Shown here piece after piece: positions 29,801 to 41,523 of a stretch of 64,000 nt of DNA. Both the position numbers and the translations under genes were made by a program. The first letter of the stretch is position 1. Every line of letters starts with the position of its first letter. The stretch lies in NCBI GenBank assembly GCA_963691705.1, contig OY829544.1:36787917-36851916 (forward strand), read 5' to 3'. The notes beneath the pieces are model-generated. The model was given only the letters and a program-made list of their open reading frames with translations, had not been told where the DNA came from and ran no database searches. The stretch comes from Viola odorata. Its lineage: Eukaryota > Streptophyta > Magnoliopsida > Malpighiales > Violaceae.

Positions 29801-30248
29801 AACCCGTACGTCCACAGGGGCAACTCCCTACTCATTAGTTTACGGCATGGAAGCCGTAATTCCCCTCGAGGTAGAAATTCCTTCTCTCAGAATCCTGGCA
29901 GAATCTGAAGTAGAAGAATCTGATTGGGCGAGAGTGAGGTACGAGCAGCTGAACCTCCTTCCCGAAAAGCGCTTGGCCGCTATCTGCCATGCGCAATTAT
30001 ATCAGCAAAGAATGGTCAACGCTTATAACAAGAAAGTGCGACCTCGCAAATTCGAGGCTGGGAATTTAGTGCTAAAGAAAGTTCTCCCTCATCAGGAGGC
30101 CAGCAAAGGAAAGTGGGTCCCAAGGTACGAGGGCCCGTACCTGGTCAAAAGTGCATTCTCAGGGGGTGCCCTAATGCTAACCAACATGGATGGAGACGAT
30201 CTCCCGAAACCGGTAAATGCCGATGCAGTCAAGAGATACTTCGCCTGA
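26810..30248 (+). CDS. Ogre RT-RNase H-aRNase H-integrase exon, intact
   Basis: Open from 26730 in the track of this frame, but the coding exon starts at 26810 after the intron (MSVNSDCLDK). RT: FAWSYADMPGLDP, MCVDFRDLNRASPKDDFPLPHID, FMDGFSGYNQI, MPFGLKNAGATYQ and catalytic YVDDMIAKS at about 27621. RNase H 1 lacks the usual first Asp motif (MTVTASVMG). Archaeal-type RNase H from about 28508: MFFDGAVN, NVAEYEACISGL, FGDSALVIYQ, NRFADALA. Integrase: EIHEGVCSTH ... CHKCQ, GIDIIG, ITDNGTNL, and the Glu in NDAVEAANKN, then the GPY-type tail (RYEGPYLVKSAF). About 1,146 codons with no stop, so probably able to make an active enzyme set if expressed. Confidence 0.96.
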
Positions 30249-31813
30249 AGCATCGTGGACAGAGCGTCCGGTTAGCCAAAGACATAGGGTTTTATCATGA
30301 CAATCTAGCACAAACATTTGTCCTGAAATGAATAAAAGAAGTTTTTTTCAAGAGATGCTTTGTTTTAAAATTTGTTGTCCCCTGTTTTTTTTCTTAAAAT
30401 TGTGAGATGACAAAAGGAGGCATGGCATGGATGGATCCCCAGGAGTAGCTCGGGACGCAAGACGCGTCATTTAGACTAACGCCACTAATCAACTTTCAGT
30501 TTTGCAGGGACGTAAGGTCTCACGCCTCAAATCGTCGTCACGATAAAACCAGAGAGTTCCGCTCGTAGGAGTTGTTGAATTGCCATAGCAGGCCACCTTC
30601 AAGAGCGAATCAGGAAAGATTTTAAGACAAACCATCACCATCTAAAATGAACTTTCTTTTCCTCGCAGTGCTACCAACACAACCGGCATCGCAAACGGCC
30701 CATCTCCAAGGACTGAATGCTGGACCAAAGTCACAAAGCCCATCCAACGCCGACTGAGCTGTCGGAACACTAGCAACATTGGCTCCCATCTCTGTCACCA
30801 ATTCAGAGGAGCCCATCACCAAAACGCCAGTGTCGCCCAGCGCACCTTCGTAAGCAGAACTACCAGAAAAGAAACGCGATGAAAAGCCTATCCCCCCTAG
30901 GATCACAATCAACATACATGATGCGGTCTTGTTCAAGAAGCTCCTCAACAGAATCAGCACGAGGAAGATCGATCCTCTAATTTGTGGGCCACCAGCGGCT
31001 GACTGACGATATCACCCGAGCAAAGATAAGAGCTGTGATCAAGCCTCTAGAGCAAAGCCATCATCAACAAACATCCAACACAAGTCACACCACAGTGACC
31101 TATGGATGGCCCCTCCAAAAGGGAGAGCTTAAAAACTTATCCATCGCATTACTTTCACCAAAAATGGTCTTGCATTTACTCCTCATTTGTCATCACCTTG
31201 TCTGTTTCAGGAACCGGGTTACCCCCATTTATTATCGGCATAAGAACGGTAAGCATACGCCCATGCAGCCCCGCTGCACATTTTGGAGACAGAGGGTCTT
31301 CCCCTTTATCCCCAAGCAATCAAGAAGCCAATCAACATAGGTCCGGCAATGACCGGTAAGCAAAGTGAACCAGCTGCAGATCTCGTCCTCACTCCGACTT
31401 GGATCGTTGGTTCCCACAAAGCAGCTGGAAAAGAAACCAATCAAAGCAGAGCGTCCCTGAGCTGGGACGACGTCGTAGACACCCTCGAAAACTGGGCTAA
31501 AGGAAGGGAGAATCCCTGAACTTATCTCATTTTTCTTCTTTTTCTGATTAATTTCCCTTTCTACTCTGCTGTCCCCTCTTTATCTCACAGGGATTTGAAG
31601 CATCTTACTGTCATCCGCATGGAACTTGTGGAAGACGCCCTTGCAGTCCCGCTGCACATCTTAGGGGAGTCTATCTTTCTTTCCCCTTACTTAAATTTGT
31701 TTTCATTCCTGCTCGCTTTGTTAGCTTTAAATCAAGTACGGTCGTCTGGCCCACTGGGGGGCAACCTTAGATTCTCATTAGAACGTTGCCAATAAGTCAT
31801 CCCCCCCCACATC

Positions 31814-31945
31814 TAGCAATCAATCACCTAGCAATCAAACATCCAGCAATCAAACATCCAGCAATCAAACATCCAACAATCAAACTCTAGCAATCAAACA
31901 TCTAGCAATCAAACCCTCTAGCAATCAAATCACCGATCAATCAAA
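31814..31945 (+). repeat. Short tandem repeat (AGCAATCAAACATCC type)
   Basis: About nine copies of a 12-16-bp unit (CATCTAGCAATCAA, CATCCAGCAATCAA and similar), then degenerate CAATCAAAAATC copies to about 31965. Confidence 0.85.
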
Positions 31946-32734
31946 AATCAAAAATCAATCAAAAATCACTCTTTAGCCCGGCTCAAACAAAAGCATACTA
32001 CTTTCATAAGCATTTCATGCATAACATAGGTTAGGAATATTTAATCCCTCTGTTAACTCCAACATCTATCCCAATTACGTGCCGTGCCACGATATTACCT
32101 GTTTGCTCTTATATCCGCGGTTTGCTCCGACGTAAGCAGTCATAGACAAACCCCGGTAAGCATTTTTGAGCCAACGCGCCTTATCCTTCACGAGTGTAAG
32201 GGCCTGACTAGATACTAGTTGAGTTCGCATAATATCTAGGGTACATGCGCAATTAGACATGGGATAGCTATAAAATGACATGGGACTTTTACGATTTTCT
32301 CCACTTTTTTCGTTTCTTCCCTCTTTTCACCATAAATGTCATCACTCCCCCAAACATTCGCTATCACTCATACCCCGGGAGCCAAAGAGCAGTTTCAGCT
32401 AAAATTGCCAGCCGGAAGTAAAAGCACGCCAAGTTCGAGTTCACGACAAAGGAGACGAAAAAGGTCACCAGGAGATCGCTAAGGACTATCACCGAAGAAG
32501 CAGCAACGACGAAGGCCGAGGCCTCAAGACAAAAGGGGAAGAGATCAAGATAAAGGCTGTGCTTGCTCTGCTCTGTTGCATTTCAAATCAAATCAAAAAG
32601 GGGAGGGATATATATATATATAAAAAAAAAAAAAAAAAAAAGGAGAGAGGGGAAAAAGGGGAAAAGAAAAGAAAAGAAAGAAAATGCTCAGAGATCTTTG
32701 AACAATCGAAGAGCCAAAGCAAGCACAGCCCGGG

Positions 32735-32935
32735 GACAACTCAATTCGAGAAATCTCGAAGAAAACCTCCCCAATGGACTCGAGAGAAAGAGGCCCGAGG
32801 CCAACTCGAGAAAGCTCAAAGCATCCTTCCCCAGGAAGTCAAGCAAAAGAGGCCCAAGGCCAACTCGAGAAATCTCAAAGCAAGCCTCCCTAGTAAGGAC
32901 ATGAGAAGAAAAGGGCCCCAGGCCAACTCAGGTAG
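32735..32935 (+). repeat. Imperfect 60-65-bp tandem repeat in Ogre 3' region
   Basis: Copies are marked by AACTCGAGAAATCTCAAAG or close variants at about 32739, 32803 and 32863, with a decayed one at about 32925, separated by AGGCCC(A/G)AGGCC blocks. Confidence 0.7.
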
Positions 32936-33485
32936 TGAGTCGCAAAAAGAGCAGCGACGACACTCCCCAATGAAGACTCAAGAACAGGGCCCCTGGCCGA
33001 AAGAAAAGCACCCCCAGCAAGGATCCCAGAGCTCGTGCACTCTATCAAGAAGGCATCCTCAGCAAAACACGAAGAAGTTCGCATACCTCGCCCACATCAG
33101 GGCCACTTAGCAAGACATTGCCCACATCCGGGACAATCAGCGAAACATCACCTTCATCAAAAGCCTCCCCAGCAAAGCAAGCTCTCCCAAAACAAACTTC
33201 TTTCCGGACTTGTCATGTCCTTTCATTCTTTTCCGTAAAAGTCCCATCGATTATTAGAATGCCCATGCATGTGCATCTTCAGTCGAAGTCTATTCACTCG
33301 GATTGACATTGCGAACTGTAAATTATGTATCATGTTAGTTGCATCTTTATGAGCGTTAAACACTTAGCCTTGTTTCAGAGCGTGAGTGCAAACACTAATA
33401 TCAGGTGAGGACTGCTTACGGCTGCAAATTGTGGGAAAGTCTTGTTCTTGGGGTCGTTACCTCCTGAGCAGGATGCAGGCGCATT

Positions 33486-35225
33486 CTAGGATCGTATCAA
33501 CACCACTGGTGACAAGCATAGCCTAGTTTCCAGCATAGCATCTCCTCCTCCCAGAGTGACCTTAGTTTAGTTTCCGCATTCCGCGTCTTCTCATACGGGA
33601 ATTGACGTTATTTGCATTCCAGCCTTAGCATCTTCTCCTCCCAGAGTGACAGCATAGCCTAGTTTCCAGCATAGCATCTCCTCCTCCCAGAGTGACCTTA
33701 GTTTAGTTTCCGCATTCCGTGTCTTCTCATACGGGAATTGACGTTATTTGCATTCCAGCCTTAGCATCTTCTCCTCCCAGAGTGACAGCATAGCCTAGTT
33801 TCCAGCATAGCATCTCCTCCTCCCAGAGTGACCTTAGTTTAGTTTCCGCATTCCGCGTCTTCTCCTACGGGAATTGGCGTTATTTGCATTCCAGCCTTAG
33901 CATCTTCTCCTCCCAGAGTGACAGCATAGCCTAGTTTCCAGCATAGCATCTCCTCCTCCCAGAGTGACCTTAGTTTAGTTTCCGCATTCCGCGTCTTCTC
34001 CTACGGGAATTGGCGTTATTTGCATTCCAGCCTTAGCATCTTCTCCTCCCAGAGTGACAACATAGCCTAGTTTCCAGCATAGCATCTCCTCCTCCCAGAG
34101 TGACCTTAGTTTAGTTTCCGCATTCCGCGTCTTCTCCTACGGGAATTGGCGTTATTTGCATTCCAGCCTTAGCATCTTCTCCTCCCAGAGTGACAAGCAT
34201 AGCCTAGTTTCCAGCATAGCATCTTCTCCTCCCAGAGTGACAGCATAGCCTAGTTTCCAGCATAGCATCTTCTCCTCCCAGAGTGACCTTAGTTTAGTTT
34301 CCGCATCTCGCGTCTTCTCATACGGGAATTGACGTTATTTGCATTCCAGCCTTAGCATCTTCTCCTCCCAGAGTGACAGCATAGCCTAGTTTCCAGCATA
34401 GCATCTCCTCCTCCCAGAGTGACCTTAGTTTAGTTTCCGCATTCCGCGTCTTCTCCTACGGGAATTGATTTTATTTAGTCTTCAGCCTTAGCATTCTCCT
34501 CCTCCCAGAGTGACAGCATAGTTTAGTCTCCAGCGTAGCGTTTCTTCTCCTTCCAGAGTGACATCGTAGGTTTAGTTTTCAGCATCAAGCATTTCTTTTT
34601 CTACCAGAGTGATAGCATAGCGAAGGTTTACCTTTTCAGCCTTGGTATTTCTTTCCCTCCCAGAGTGTCATCCTTCACATAATTCTACATTTCTGCATAA
34701 TTATTCTCCTCCTCTTAGAGAGACATCATTAGGACAAATTATTCACACTTCATGCGAATCGCGCATTATCCTCTTGAAACAACGTCAGTCACATGTCAAG
34801 CAATTACCCCCCCAGTGGAGCCGTCATTTATGTTTTCGTAAAAATACCTTCGATTTCCGATAGAGTAGTTGTCATTTACATTTTCTGCAAATTATGTTTC
34901 TCTCGATATCCGAATAGATCTAAATTTATATATATCTTTGCAGGATCAACATCCTATCTCTTCCCAGAGTGACGTCAACAACCTATCTCTTCCCAGAGTG
35001 ACGTCAACAACCTACCTCCTCCCAGAGTGACGATGTAAAAGCATGCCTCCTCCCAGAGTGACATCAAGCGAGCACCTTGTATCCCCAGTGACAGCATCCA
35101 TCAACTACCTCCTCCCAGAGCGACATCATCACTGTAAGTTTAAGGTAAGACCTGCTGTGTCGCCAAAATTCGAATATCTAGGGGCAACTGTCTTTACTGC
35201 TTATCAAATACTTCGATAAGACAGT
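33486..35225 (+). repeat. Satellite-like 136-bp tandem array in Ogre 3' region
   Basis: The marker CTTAGTTTAGTTTCCGCAT recurs at 33561, 33697, 33833, 33969, 34105, 34288 and 34424: five steps of exactly 136 bp and one of 183 (136 plus a 47-bp sub-unit). The sub-unit AGCATAGCCTAGTTTCCAGC ends with the recurring CTCCTCCCAGAGTGAC. From about 34480 to 35130 only diverged fragments with CCCAGAGTGAC remain. The 3' untranslated part of Ogre has been proposed as a cradle of plant satellite DNA; this array fits that. Confidence 0.9.
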
Positions 35226-35239
35226 AAAGAGGGGGCAAC
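35226..35239 (+). promoter_or_regulatory. Ogre 1 polypurine tract
   Basis: AAAGAGGGGGCAAC directly before the 3' LTR TGTTGATACC. It would prime plus-strand cDNA synthesis. Confidence 0.88.
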
Positions 35240-38200
35240 TGTTGATACCCGAATTTTGACGCCATTTTTACTTAATTTTAGCATTTCTGTCATTTATTTA
35301 ATTTACCGTCATTTTTACTTAAATTACAGTCGTCTGTAGTTAAGTTACTATCGCTAGCATTTTTAGGGTTTTCATCGCATTTTAGCATCATCGTTAGCTT
35401 CGTCAGCTTTCGAAATCGCGTTTTTAATTTTTCGTCAAGTATTTTTGTTATTATTATCATTATTATTTTTAGCCTTAAAAATCACATTTTTTACTATCCA
35501 GCAGTCGTTTGCTAGTTTTTTCTTCATTTTTGAGCATCTCGTGAATTTTAGGATTTTTTGTATTTTATCGCATTTTTTAGTATTTTTATTATTTTATTAT
35601 TATTTTTATTCGAGCTTTTATTGGACCCGAGTAAGCCTGCTCGGACAGCAACTTGACTTTAAAATGTTTTCCATCAACTAGTTGCTAGATTTTTTTCTGC
35701 TCGCAACGGTCTACAACGTTTCGTGTAATTTTTGGCGTAACGTTATTATTTTTCCGTTCAAACATTTCACGTTTTTGAACGCGAAAATAAATACGTTAAA
35801 CGAGAAATTCTCGTCATTCGCTGTAGACGGTTAAAACCGGCGCATTTTTCTCTACGCGCCAGCACCTCCGGCTCGAAAAGTCAGTACGTTTGCCCGTGAG
35901 ACTCGGCTCGAGGCCATTTAAATGAGACTTAATGGCCTTTGATCTCAACCGTTGATCTGGTCAACCAAGGAAAGTCAACCAGATCAACGGTTGACAATTT
36001 AATGTGCATAATGCACATGCACAGTGCCAAGCAACACGCAGCGGAGCAGCCCTCGCCCAAGCCAACTGCTCCCGTAGCCCTTGTCCCTCCGCCATCATCA
36101 CGCCCTAGCCGTAGCTCCGCCACCTCGACGTCCGGCCAAGCCACGCGCGTCCCTCGCGTCCGGCCACCACGCATCTTTCGCCTATAAAACCCGACCACCT
36201 TCATTCGCAAACGGTCCAAAAATTTTGTAAAAAAAACAACACTCTCCCTCTCCATTTCTTCGGGCCAATCCACGAACCAGCTGAATCAGTCCCTTGCGCG
36301 CAATCCACTCCTCGCCGTCGCTAGCCGGAGCAGCACCATTGTAAGCGTTTCTTTCTCTTGTTTTCTTTAAATTTCATTCAAGCTTTAGTCAATTAATTAG
36401 TCATCAAAACTTGCTGCAATCAACTTATTTTCAACTCAATTTCACTATACTAACACTAGTTTAAATCCTCGGGGCTTGGTTTAGTTATTTCGGTAATTAT
36501 CGTAAATACGCATTGCTTCGGTTCTTTTGAAAATCCGGCTGTTTTCATGTCCATTTCTTGGCTGTGATTATTTGTTGGTACTGTGGGAAGGGAGACGAGT
36601 ATTTTGGGCCAAGAACCAGGCGAATTCGTCGCCTGGTTCGTCACCTCCGTCGCCGGCAGTGGCGCCGGCGACGTGAGGTTGATGATGAAGTGTGTCGGGC
36701 CATGCGGCCCTTTTGCGCAAAAATGGATGAAAGGTGATGGGCTTGGCCCATCACCATTTAAATAAATTTCCTTGGGCCAGGAACTGTTCCTGGCCCATTT
36801 CTTCACCTTCTAAGATGGGCCCAGCCCATTTCTATTTTTTTTCCGAGTCCTCGTTTCGTCATTTTTTTACGTAAAGTGCTAGCATGCCTCGTACGATTAT
36901 TATTTGTGATACGTGCTATTTTTCTTATATTTTTATACATGATTTGTTTAATTCACTTTGTTTCAGAAAATGTTTCGTATGCTTATTTTTATTATTTTTA
37001 TCAAGTTGTTTCTCGAATCGTTTTTATACATGAATTGCTCATTCTTTATCATAATATTTATTGTCATGTTATCTAACCTCAGTCATTTATATCTAACTGT
37101 TTAAATTCAGTCATTTAAAATACCGCCTATATGGTCGGTCGCTTTTTTTAATTTTCGTAAATATTCAACTGCTTTAATTTTTCGCAAACTGCTGGAAATC
37201 CTTCCGCAAATTATCAACTGTTTAATTTTCCGCACTTTAAATTCCAGCAATTTACTTTCGGCAATTTAAATTCAGTCATTTAAAATACCGCCTTTATGGT
37301 CGGTCGCTTTTTTTTTTAATTTTCGTAAATATTCAACTGCTTTAATTTTTCGCAAACTGCTGGAAATCCTTCCGCAAATTATCAACTGTTTAATTTTCCG
37401 CACTTTAAATTCCAGCAATTTACTTTCGGCAATTTAAATTCAGTCATTTAAAATACCGCCTTTATGGTCGGTCGCTTTTTTAATTTTCGTAAATATTCAA
37501 CTGCTTTAATTTTTCGCCAAACTGCTGGAAATCCTTCCGCAAATCATCAACTGCTTAATTTTCCGCACTTTAATTTTCCGCACTTTACCTTTCCGCACTT
37601 TAATTTCTCGCAATTTACTTTCAGCAATTTAAATTCAATATACCGCCTATATGGTCGGTCGCATTTATTTTCTGCAAATATCCAACTGCTTATTCTCTGC
37701 ATTATCAATCAATTTTATTTTCTGCAAATCATCAAACCTTTTTCCTTTAAATTATCAAACTACATGTAATTTTTCTATATTCATCAACTAGCATTTTAAT
37801 TTTTCTCACATGCGTAAAATAAATCATTTTTCGCATGCAATCAACGTAGCATTTTAATTTTTCTCACATGCGTAAAATCAATCATTTTTCGCATGCAATC
37901 AACGTAGCATTTTAATTTTTCTCACATGCGTAAAATCAATCATTTTTCGCATGCAATCAACGTAGCATTTTAATTTTTCTCACATGCGTAAAATCAATCA
38001 TTTTTCGCATGCAATCAACGTAGCATTTTAATTTTTCTCACATGCGTAAAATCAATCATTTTTCGCATGCAATCACGTCAGCATTTAATTCTCACATGCG
38101 TAAAATTCATCATTTTTCGCATGCAAATTACGTCAGCATTTTAATTCTCACATGCGTAAAATACATCATTTTTCGCATGCAATCACGTCCGCATTTAATT

Positions 38201-39340
38201 CTCACCTGCGTAAAATCCATCATTTTTCGCATGCAATCACACTAGCATTTAAATTCTCACATGCGTAAAATCCATCATTTTTCGCATGCAAATCACTAGC
38301 ATTTAAATTCTCACAGGCGTAAAATCTATCATTTCTCGCATGCAATCAACTAGCATTTAAATTCTCACATACGAAAAATCCATCATTTTTCGTATGCAAT
38401 CACCTAGCGATAAATTCTCGTATGCTTAAAATCAATCATTTTTCGCATACAACCAAACTCAGCATCTCATTTCGTATGCGTGAAATCCATCATTTCTCGT
38501 ATACAATCAACTGTCATTTAAATTCTTGCATTCATAAATTGCTTATTTATTTCTCGAGCTATCGCTAACACTCTCATTTTGCAGGTCTTAGTTTCAAGCT
38601 TCGCTCGAAAGTACGCCTTTCGATTCCTTTTTATTTATTCGATGCTTTCTGCAAATATCCATCGTATGCATGATATATAGAACTGCTAGAACTAAAATCA
38701 ACCCACATGCACAACGTGTTTAAAGACTTTCTTAAAATGCCGCGTTCATGTGATTTTACTTCTCGCTTATATTGACTGTATGTACATGGGGACTTTCGAT
38801 CCCACAGCAAACTATCGTTTTAAATCCATCATTTAAAATGGTACTCTGTTAGCAATCCATGTTAGCATCACGTAGTAATTAGTCTAATCATGCATGGCCC
38901 GATGATGAAAAAAGAGGGCGCTCATTCAGTCTTACGGAAAATTCAGTCCCATCACGATCATAATAAAGACTAAAGCGACGATTCCTCTGAGGGCCCACTT
39001 TTCAAAACGCATTTCATCAAAACACCTTTAAAACACCTCTCTCATCAATCGGTAACCGTTTTCGGATGTGACTCGGGTGCCTAACACCTTCCCGAGACCA
39101 TAATACGACCCCGAACCTTTGTCTGGGGTCCAGACCCCTTTTTTTTGTGCCTTTAGTTTTTTACTTATTATATTTCCTATGCCATGACGATTAGGGTTCC
39201 CTAAGCCTAGCAACCAAATTAGGGTGGCGACTTCATTGCATGCTGCGAGGCGTCCATCTACGCTGAGCATTGTAAGGTCCCGAATTTCGTTGCACACTCG
39301 TGAATTAGCATTCCTCTGTTAATTTTCGTGGGGCGCGACA
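35240..39340 (+). repeat. Ogre 1 3' LTR
   Basis: 4,101 bp, the same features as the 5' LTR in the same order (hairpin about 35945-35994, TATA 36183-36189, donor-like GTAAGC at about 36341, minisatellite about 37788-38520). About a dozen substitutions by eye relative to the 5' LTR (examples: CTACAGCG/CTACAACG, CCTCCTTCGCC/CCTCCGTCGCC, ATGCGACCC/ATGCGGCCC). One extra 58-bp hairpin unit and a 1-bp homopolymer change account for the length difference. Confidence 0.96.
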
Positions 39341-39345
39341 GTGAC
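39341..39345 (+). repeat. Right target-site duplication of Ogre 1 (GTGAC)
   Basis: Directly after GGGGCGCGACA. It matches 15203-15207. Confidence 0.95.
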
Positions 39346-40797
39346 AATTATCAGGGGTGGGTTAACGCCAGATGACGACGGACTGCTATGAAGGTCATGG
39401 CGAATCTTCTTCCGCTGCTCGGCAAGCTCGCTCGCAAAGGACATATCTTCGTGAGAAGGAGAATGAGGGGAAACGTGGCCAACTCCCTAAGAAAAGGAAA
39501 TGCAATGAGGATGCAGCAAAAGAACGAAGAAATCAGGAACGATAGCAAACAGATATACCTGGTCAAAAGGAGAAACCAAAGGAATCCCGGTAGGAATCTG
39601 ACCAGCGGACACCCCTGGAGAAGCGGTAGCCTGGGAAAGAGCAGGGGGTACGGCGGTTGCCTTTTTACTTCTTTTCCTTCTCATAACGCGCACCCGCGAA
39701 GACGACGTTTGAGCAGCACCAGCAACTCCCTGAGAAGGTGGCCCGACCAAAGTAACACCGATAGCCCCACCTTCAGCAGCAGCAGCAGGTTGCAACTATT
39801 CAGGTTCCTTGGGCCCTTCGCGCTTGCTCCCTCCTCTTTTTCCTCCGAATGTATTCAGGTTGCAACTAGGTGGAACCACTACACAGTCATGAAAAAACGT
39901 TAGTGTTAGCATTTCCCAGCAGCATGAAATAATAAGGGCCCTTCGCGCTTGCTCTCTCCTCTTTTTCCTCCGAATGTATTCAGGTTGCAACTAGGTGGAA
40001 CCACTACACAGTCATGAAAAAACGTTAGTGTTAGCATTTCCCAGCAGCATGAAATAATAAGGGCAAATGTTCACCCATTCTACAATCTGGAACTGCCACT
40101 CCGTTTGCCACTTTACGAGTGTCAACACTGAAGTCCATCTGGAGCAGCGTCTTTAACCAACCATCTTCTGGATCGGAGAGTGGTTTTCTGCTACCCCAGG
40201 CCTCATTTTTGATTTTCTCGTTAAAGCCAGTTCTCCACAAAGGCTCGGGCAGGTTAACAACAAAAAATTCTTCTTTCCAATGAGAAACAGAAGACTCGAT
40301 ACCCATAAGTTTCCAAGTAAAGGGCTTCAGGGAGTCATCATCATAGCGGGGTGATATTGATATTACCCCCTTGCGAGAATACAACTGGAAAATATCATGA
40401 AGTAATGCTAGTGAAGGGGACTCAATCCCGTTGAACCGGCACAGCGCCGCAAAAGCGCTAACAACGCAAATTGCGTTAGGACTCAGTTGGGCTGGATTCA
40501 AGTCAGAATCGGCCAGTAACAGTTTACAAGTGGGTCAAGGGGAAGCCGAAACCCATGGTCAAACAGTTTAGCATACAATATCCTACTATTATCGGGCAAT
40601 ACACTATTAAGGCGAAGAGGGTCAGTGGCGACACTAGTAGAGTAGCCCTGAGGAAATCAAACATCAAAATCGGACAGACAACGATGAACCAAGGGCAAGG
40701 TGTAAAGACAAGTGGGGGTGTCACTGATCTTCTGCTCCCTAGCAGATTTTTGGGAACTTTCTCCCTCGGTAGATTTTGAAGAACGGGTCTTAGCCAT
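39346..40797 (-). pseudogene. Tat antisense gene C, 5' half ('gypsy type transposon' domain)
   Basis: ATG at 40797 (MAKTRSSKSTEGESSQ). After an in-frame TGA and a one-base frameshift near 40540 the domain reads DLNPAQLSPNAICVVSAFAALCRFNG ... SLALLHDIFQLY ... HWKEEFFVVNLP (40501-40031), the pattern of the Pfam 'putative gypsy type transposon' family. After DCRMG a donor-like G/GTGAAC lies at about 40054 and acceptors TTCATGACTGTGTAG follow, the same place as the intron of gene B. Exon 2 is Ala/Pro-rich with a TAG and is cut at 39346 by Ogre 1; its continuation is at 15202. Role unknown. Confidence 0.7.
39808..40065 (+). repeat. Tandem duplication of about 129 bp in antisense gene C
   Basis: Two head-to-tail copies (about 39808-39936 and 39937-40065) with about one difference (GCTCCCTCC/GCTCTCTCC). 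Each copy carries the intron acceptor of the minus-strand gene, so the acceptor is present twice downstream of one donor. Confidence 0.88.
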
Positions 40798-40883
40798 AAC
40801 TAGTAACAAAGGGAAAAGAAAATAAAAGAAGGAAGTAATGTGTGTACCTTCGTAAAAGAAATCCCAAGAATCCCAGAGCGGAG

Positions 40884-41002
40884 AAGAAGAAGCGGCGTGA
40901 GTTATTTTCAGAAGAAGAAGCGGCGTGAGTTATTTTCAGAAGTTTAGGGTTTAGGGTTTAGGGTTTTGGGTAAGAAGAAGCGGCGTGAGTTATTTTCAGA
41001 AG
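40884..41002 (+). repeat. Three GAAGAAGCGGCGTGAG repeats around a telomere-like TTTAGGG tract
   Basis: GAAGCGGCGTGAGTTATTTTC occurs three times (about 40889, 40917 and 40978, the last two 61 bp apart). Between copies 2 and 3 lies TTTAGGG in three perfect units plus a TTTTGGG variant (about 40944-40971). On the minus strand it reads AAACCCTAA, the plant telo-box, and lies in the expected 5' UTR/promoter of antisense gene C. Confidence 0.85.
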
Positions 41003-41055
41003 GAAGCAATGAGGGAAGAAAGAGATAAAAAAGAAAAAAGAAGGCGGGGGAAAAA

Positions 41056-41066
41056 AACATTATATA
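41056..41066 (-). promoter_or_regulatory. Possible TATA box of antisense gene C
   Basis: Minus strand GGTTATATAATG, about 265 bp upstream of the ATG at 40797, with the telo-box repeats in between. Position is plausible; no other support. Confidence 0.35.
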
Positions 41067-41523
41067 ACCCTAAAAGGGGTTGAAAGGGTGTGACCAGTTA
41101 GCAACTGACACATGGCGAGATGATGCAATGAAAGGGCACGACACGCGCGAAGGACACAACTTCAAAAGAGGAATGCTTCAATCCTCGCTATTCCCTAGAA
41201 GGTGCCTATCTTAAACGCTTCATCATAAGAAAGACACGTGTCCTTTCTCATCATCATTTTTCGATCGCATCAGTGAGGGGATTCATAAGCATTTAATGCT
41301 CTGAAAAGAAGCATCAACTCTGACACGCAATCTCAAGAAAAAGCGCGGTAGCGTAAGTAACATCGATAATATGACAAGACCCAGCGTTTGAGGAAACAAC
41401 ATCAATAACTTTAAAAGCGTTAGCCTTATTACAAGAATTGCAAGCGATAAATGTTTTCGGAAAGAGTAATGAATCGAAGAACAAATACAGACGAAGAGAG
41501 GAAAGTAATCAAGAAAGAAGTCG
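41067..41523. other. Spacer between antisense genes B and C
   Basis: No gene seen. On the minus strand this holds the 3' flank of gene B and upstream DNA of gene C. Confidence 0.5.

Larger units (their letters stand above)
30249..33485 (+). other. Ogre 3' region, part 1: non-coding, short repeats
   Basis: AATAAA at 30331-30336, 85 nt after the pol stop. Several short open frames exist in both directions; the best-looking is 31283-31519 (78 codons, ends SWDDVVDTLENWAKGRENP), but I recognise none. A 12-14-bp repeat of AGCAATCAAACATCC type lies at 31814-31945. A purine-rich stretch follows at about 32590-32690, and about four copies of a 60-65-bp repeat with AACTCGAGAAATCTC lie at 32735-32935. 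Long hypervariable 3' regions are described for Ogre. Confidence 0.7.
15208..39340 (+). mobile_element. Ogre-type Ty3/gypsy retrotransposon 1, complete, 24,133 bp
   Basis: It is complete with both LTRs (4,042 and 4,101 bp), a perfect 5-bp target duplication, a PBS matching tRNA-Arg, ORF1, gag, protease, an intron, a 1,146-codon RT-RNaseH-aRNaseH-INT block, a long 3' region and a PPT. Giant size, an extra ORF1 before gag, two RNase H domains and an intron between protease and RT are the described hallmarks of Ogre. The LTRs differ by about a dozen substitutions by eye plus one repeat unit, so the insertion is recent. The only obvious lesion is a TAG within gag at 25009-25011. Confidence 0.96.

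Noticed and set aside
32559..33110. 183-codon Lys/Ser/Gln-rich ORF in Ogre 3' region
   Set aside because: Arises from purine-rich and tandem-repeat DNA; low complexity, no known domain.
40944..40971. TTTAGGG repeats as a real telomere
   Set aside because: Only three perfect units plus one variant, inside a retrotransposon; better seen as telo-box or local expansion.
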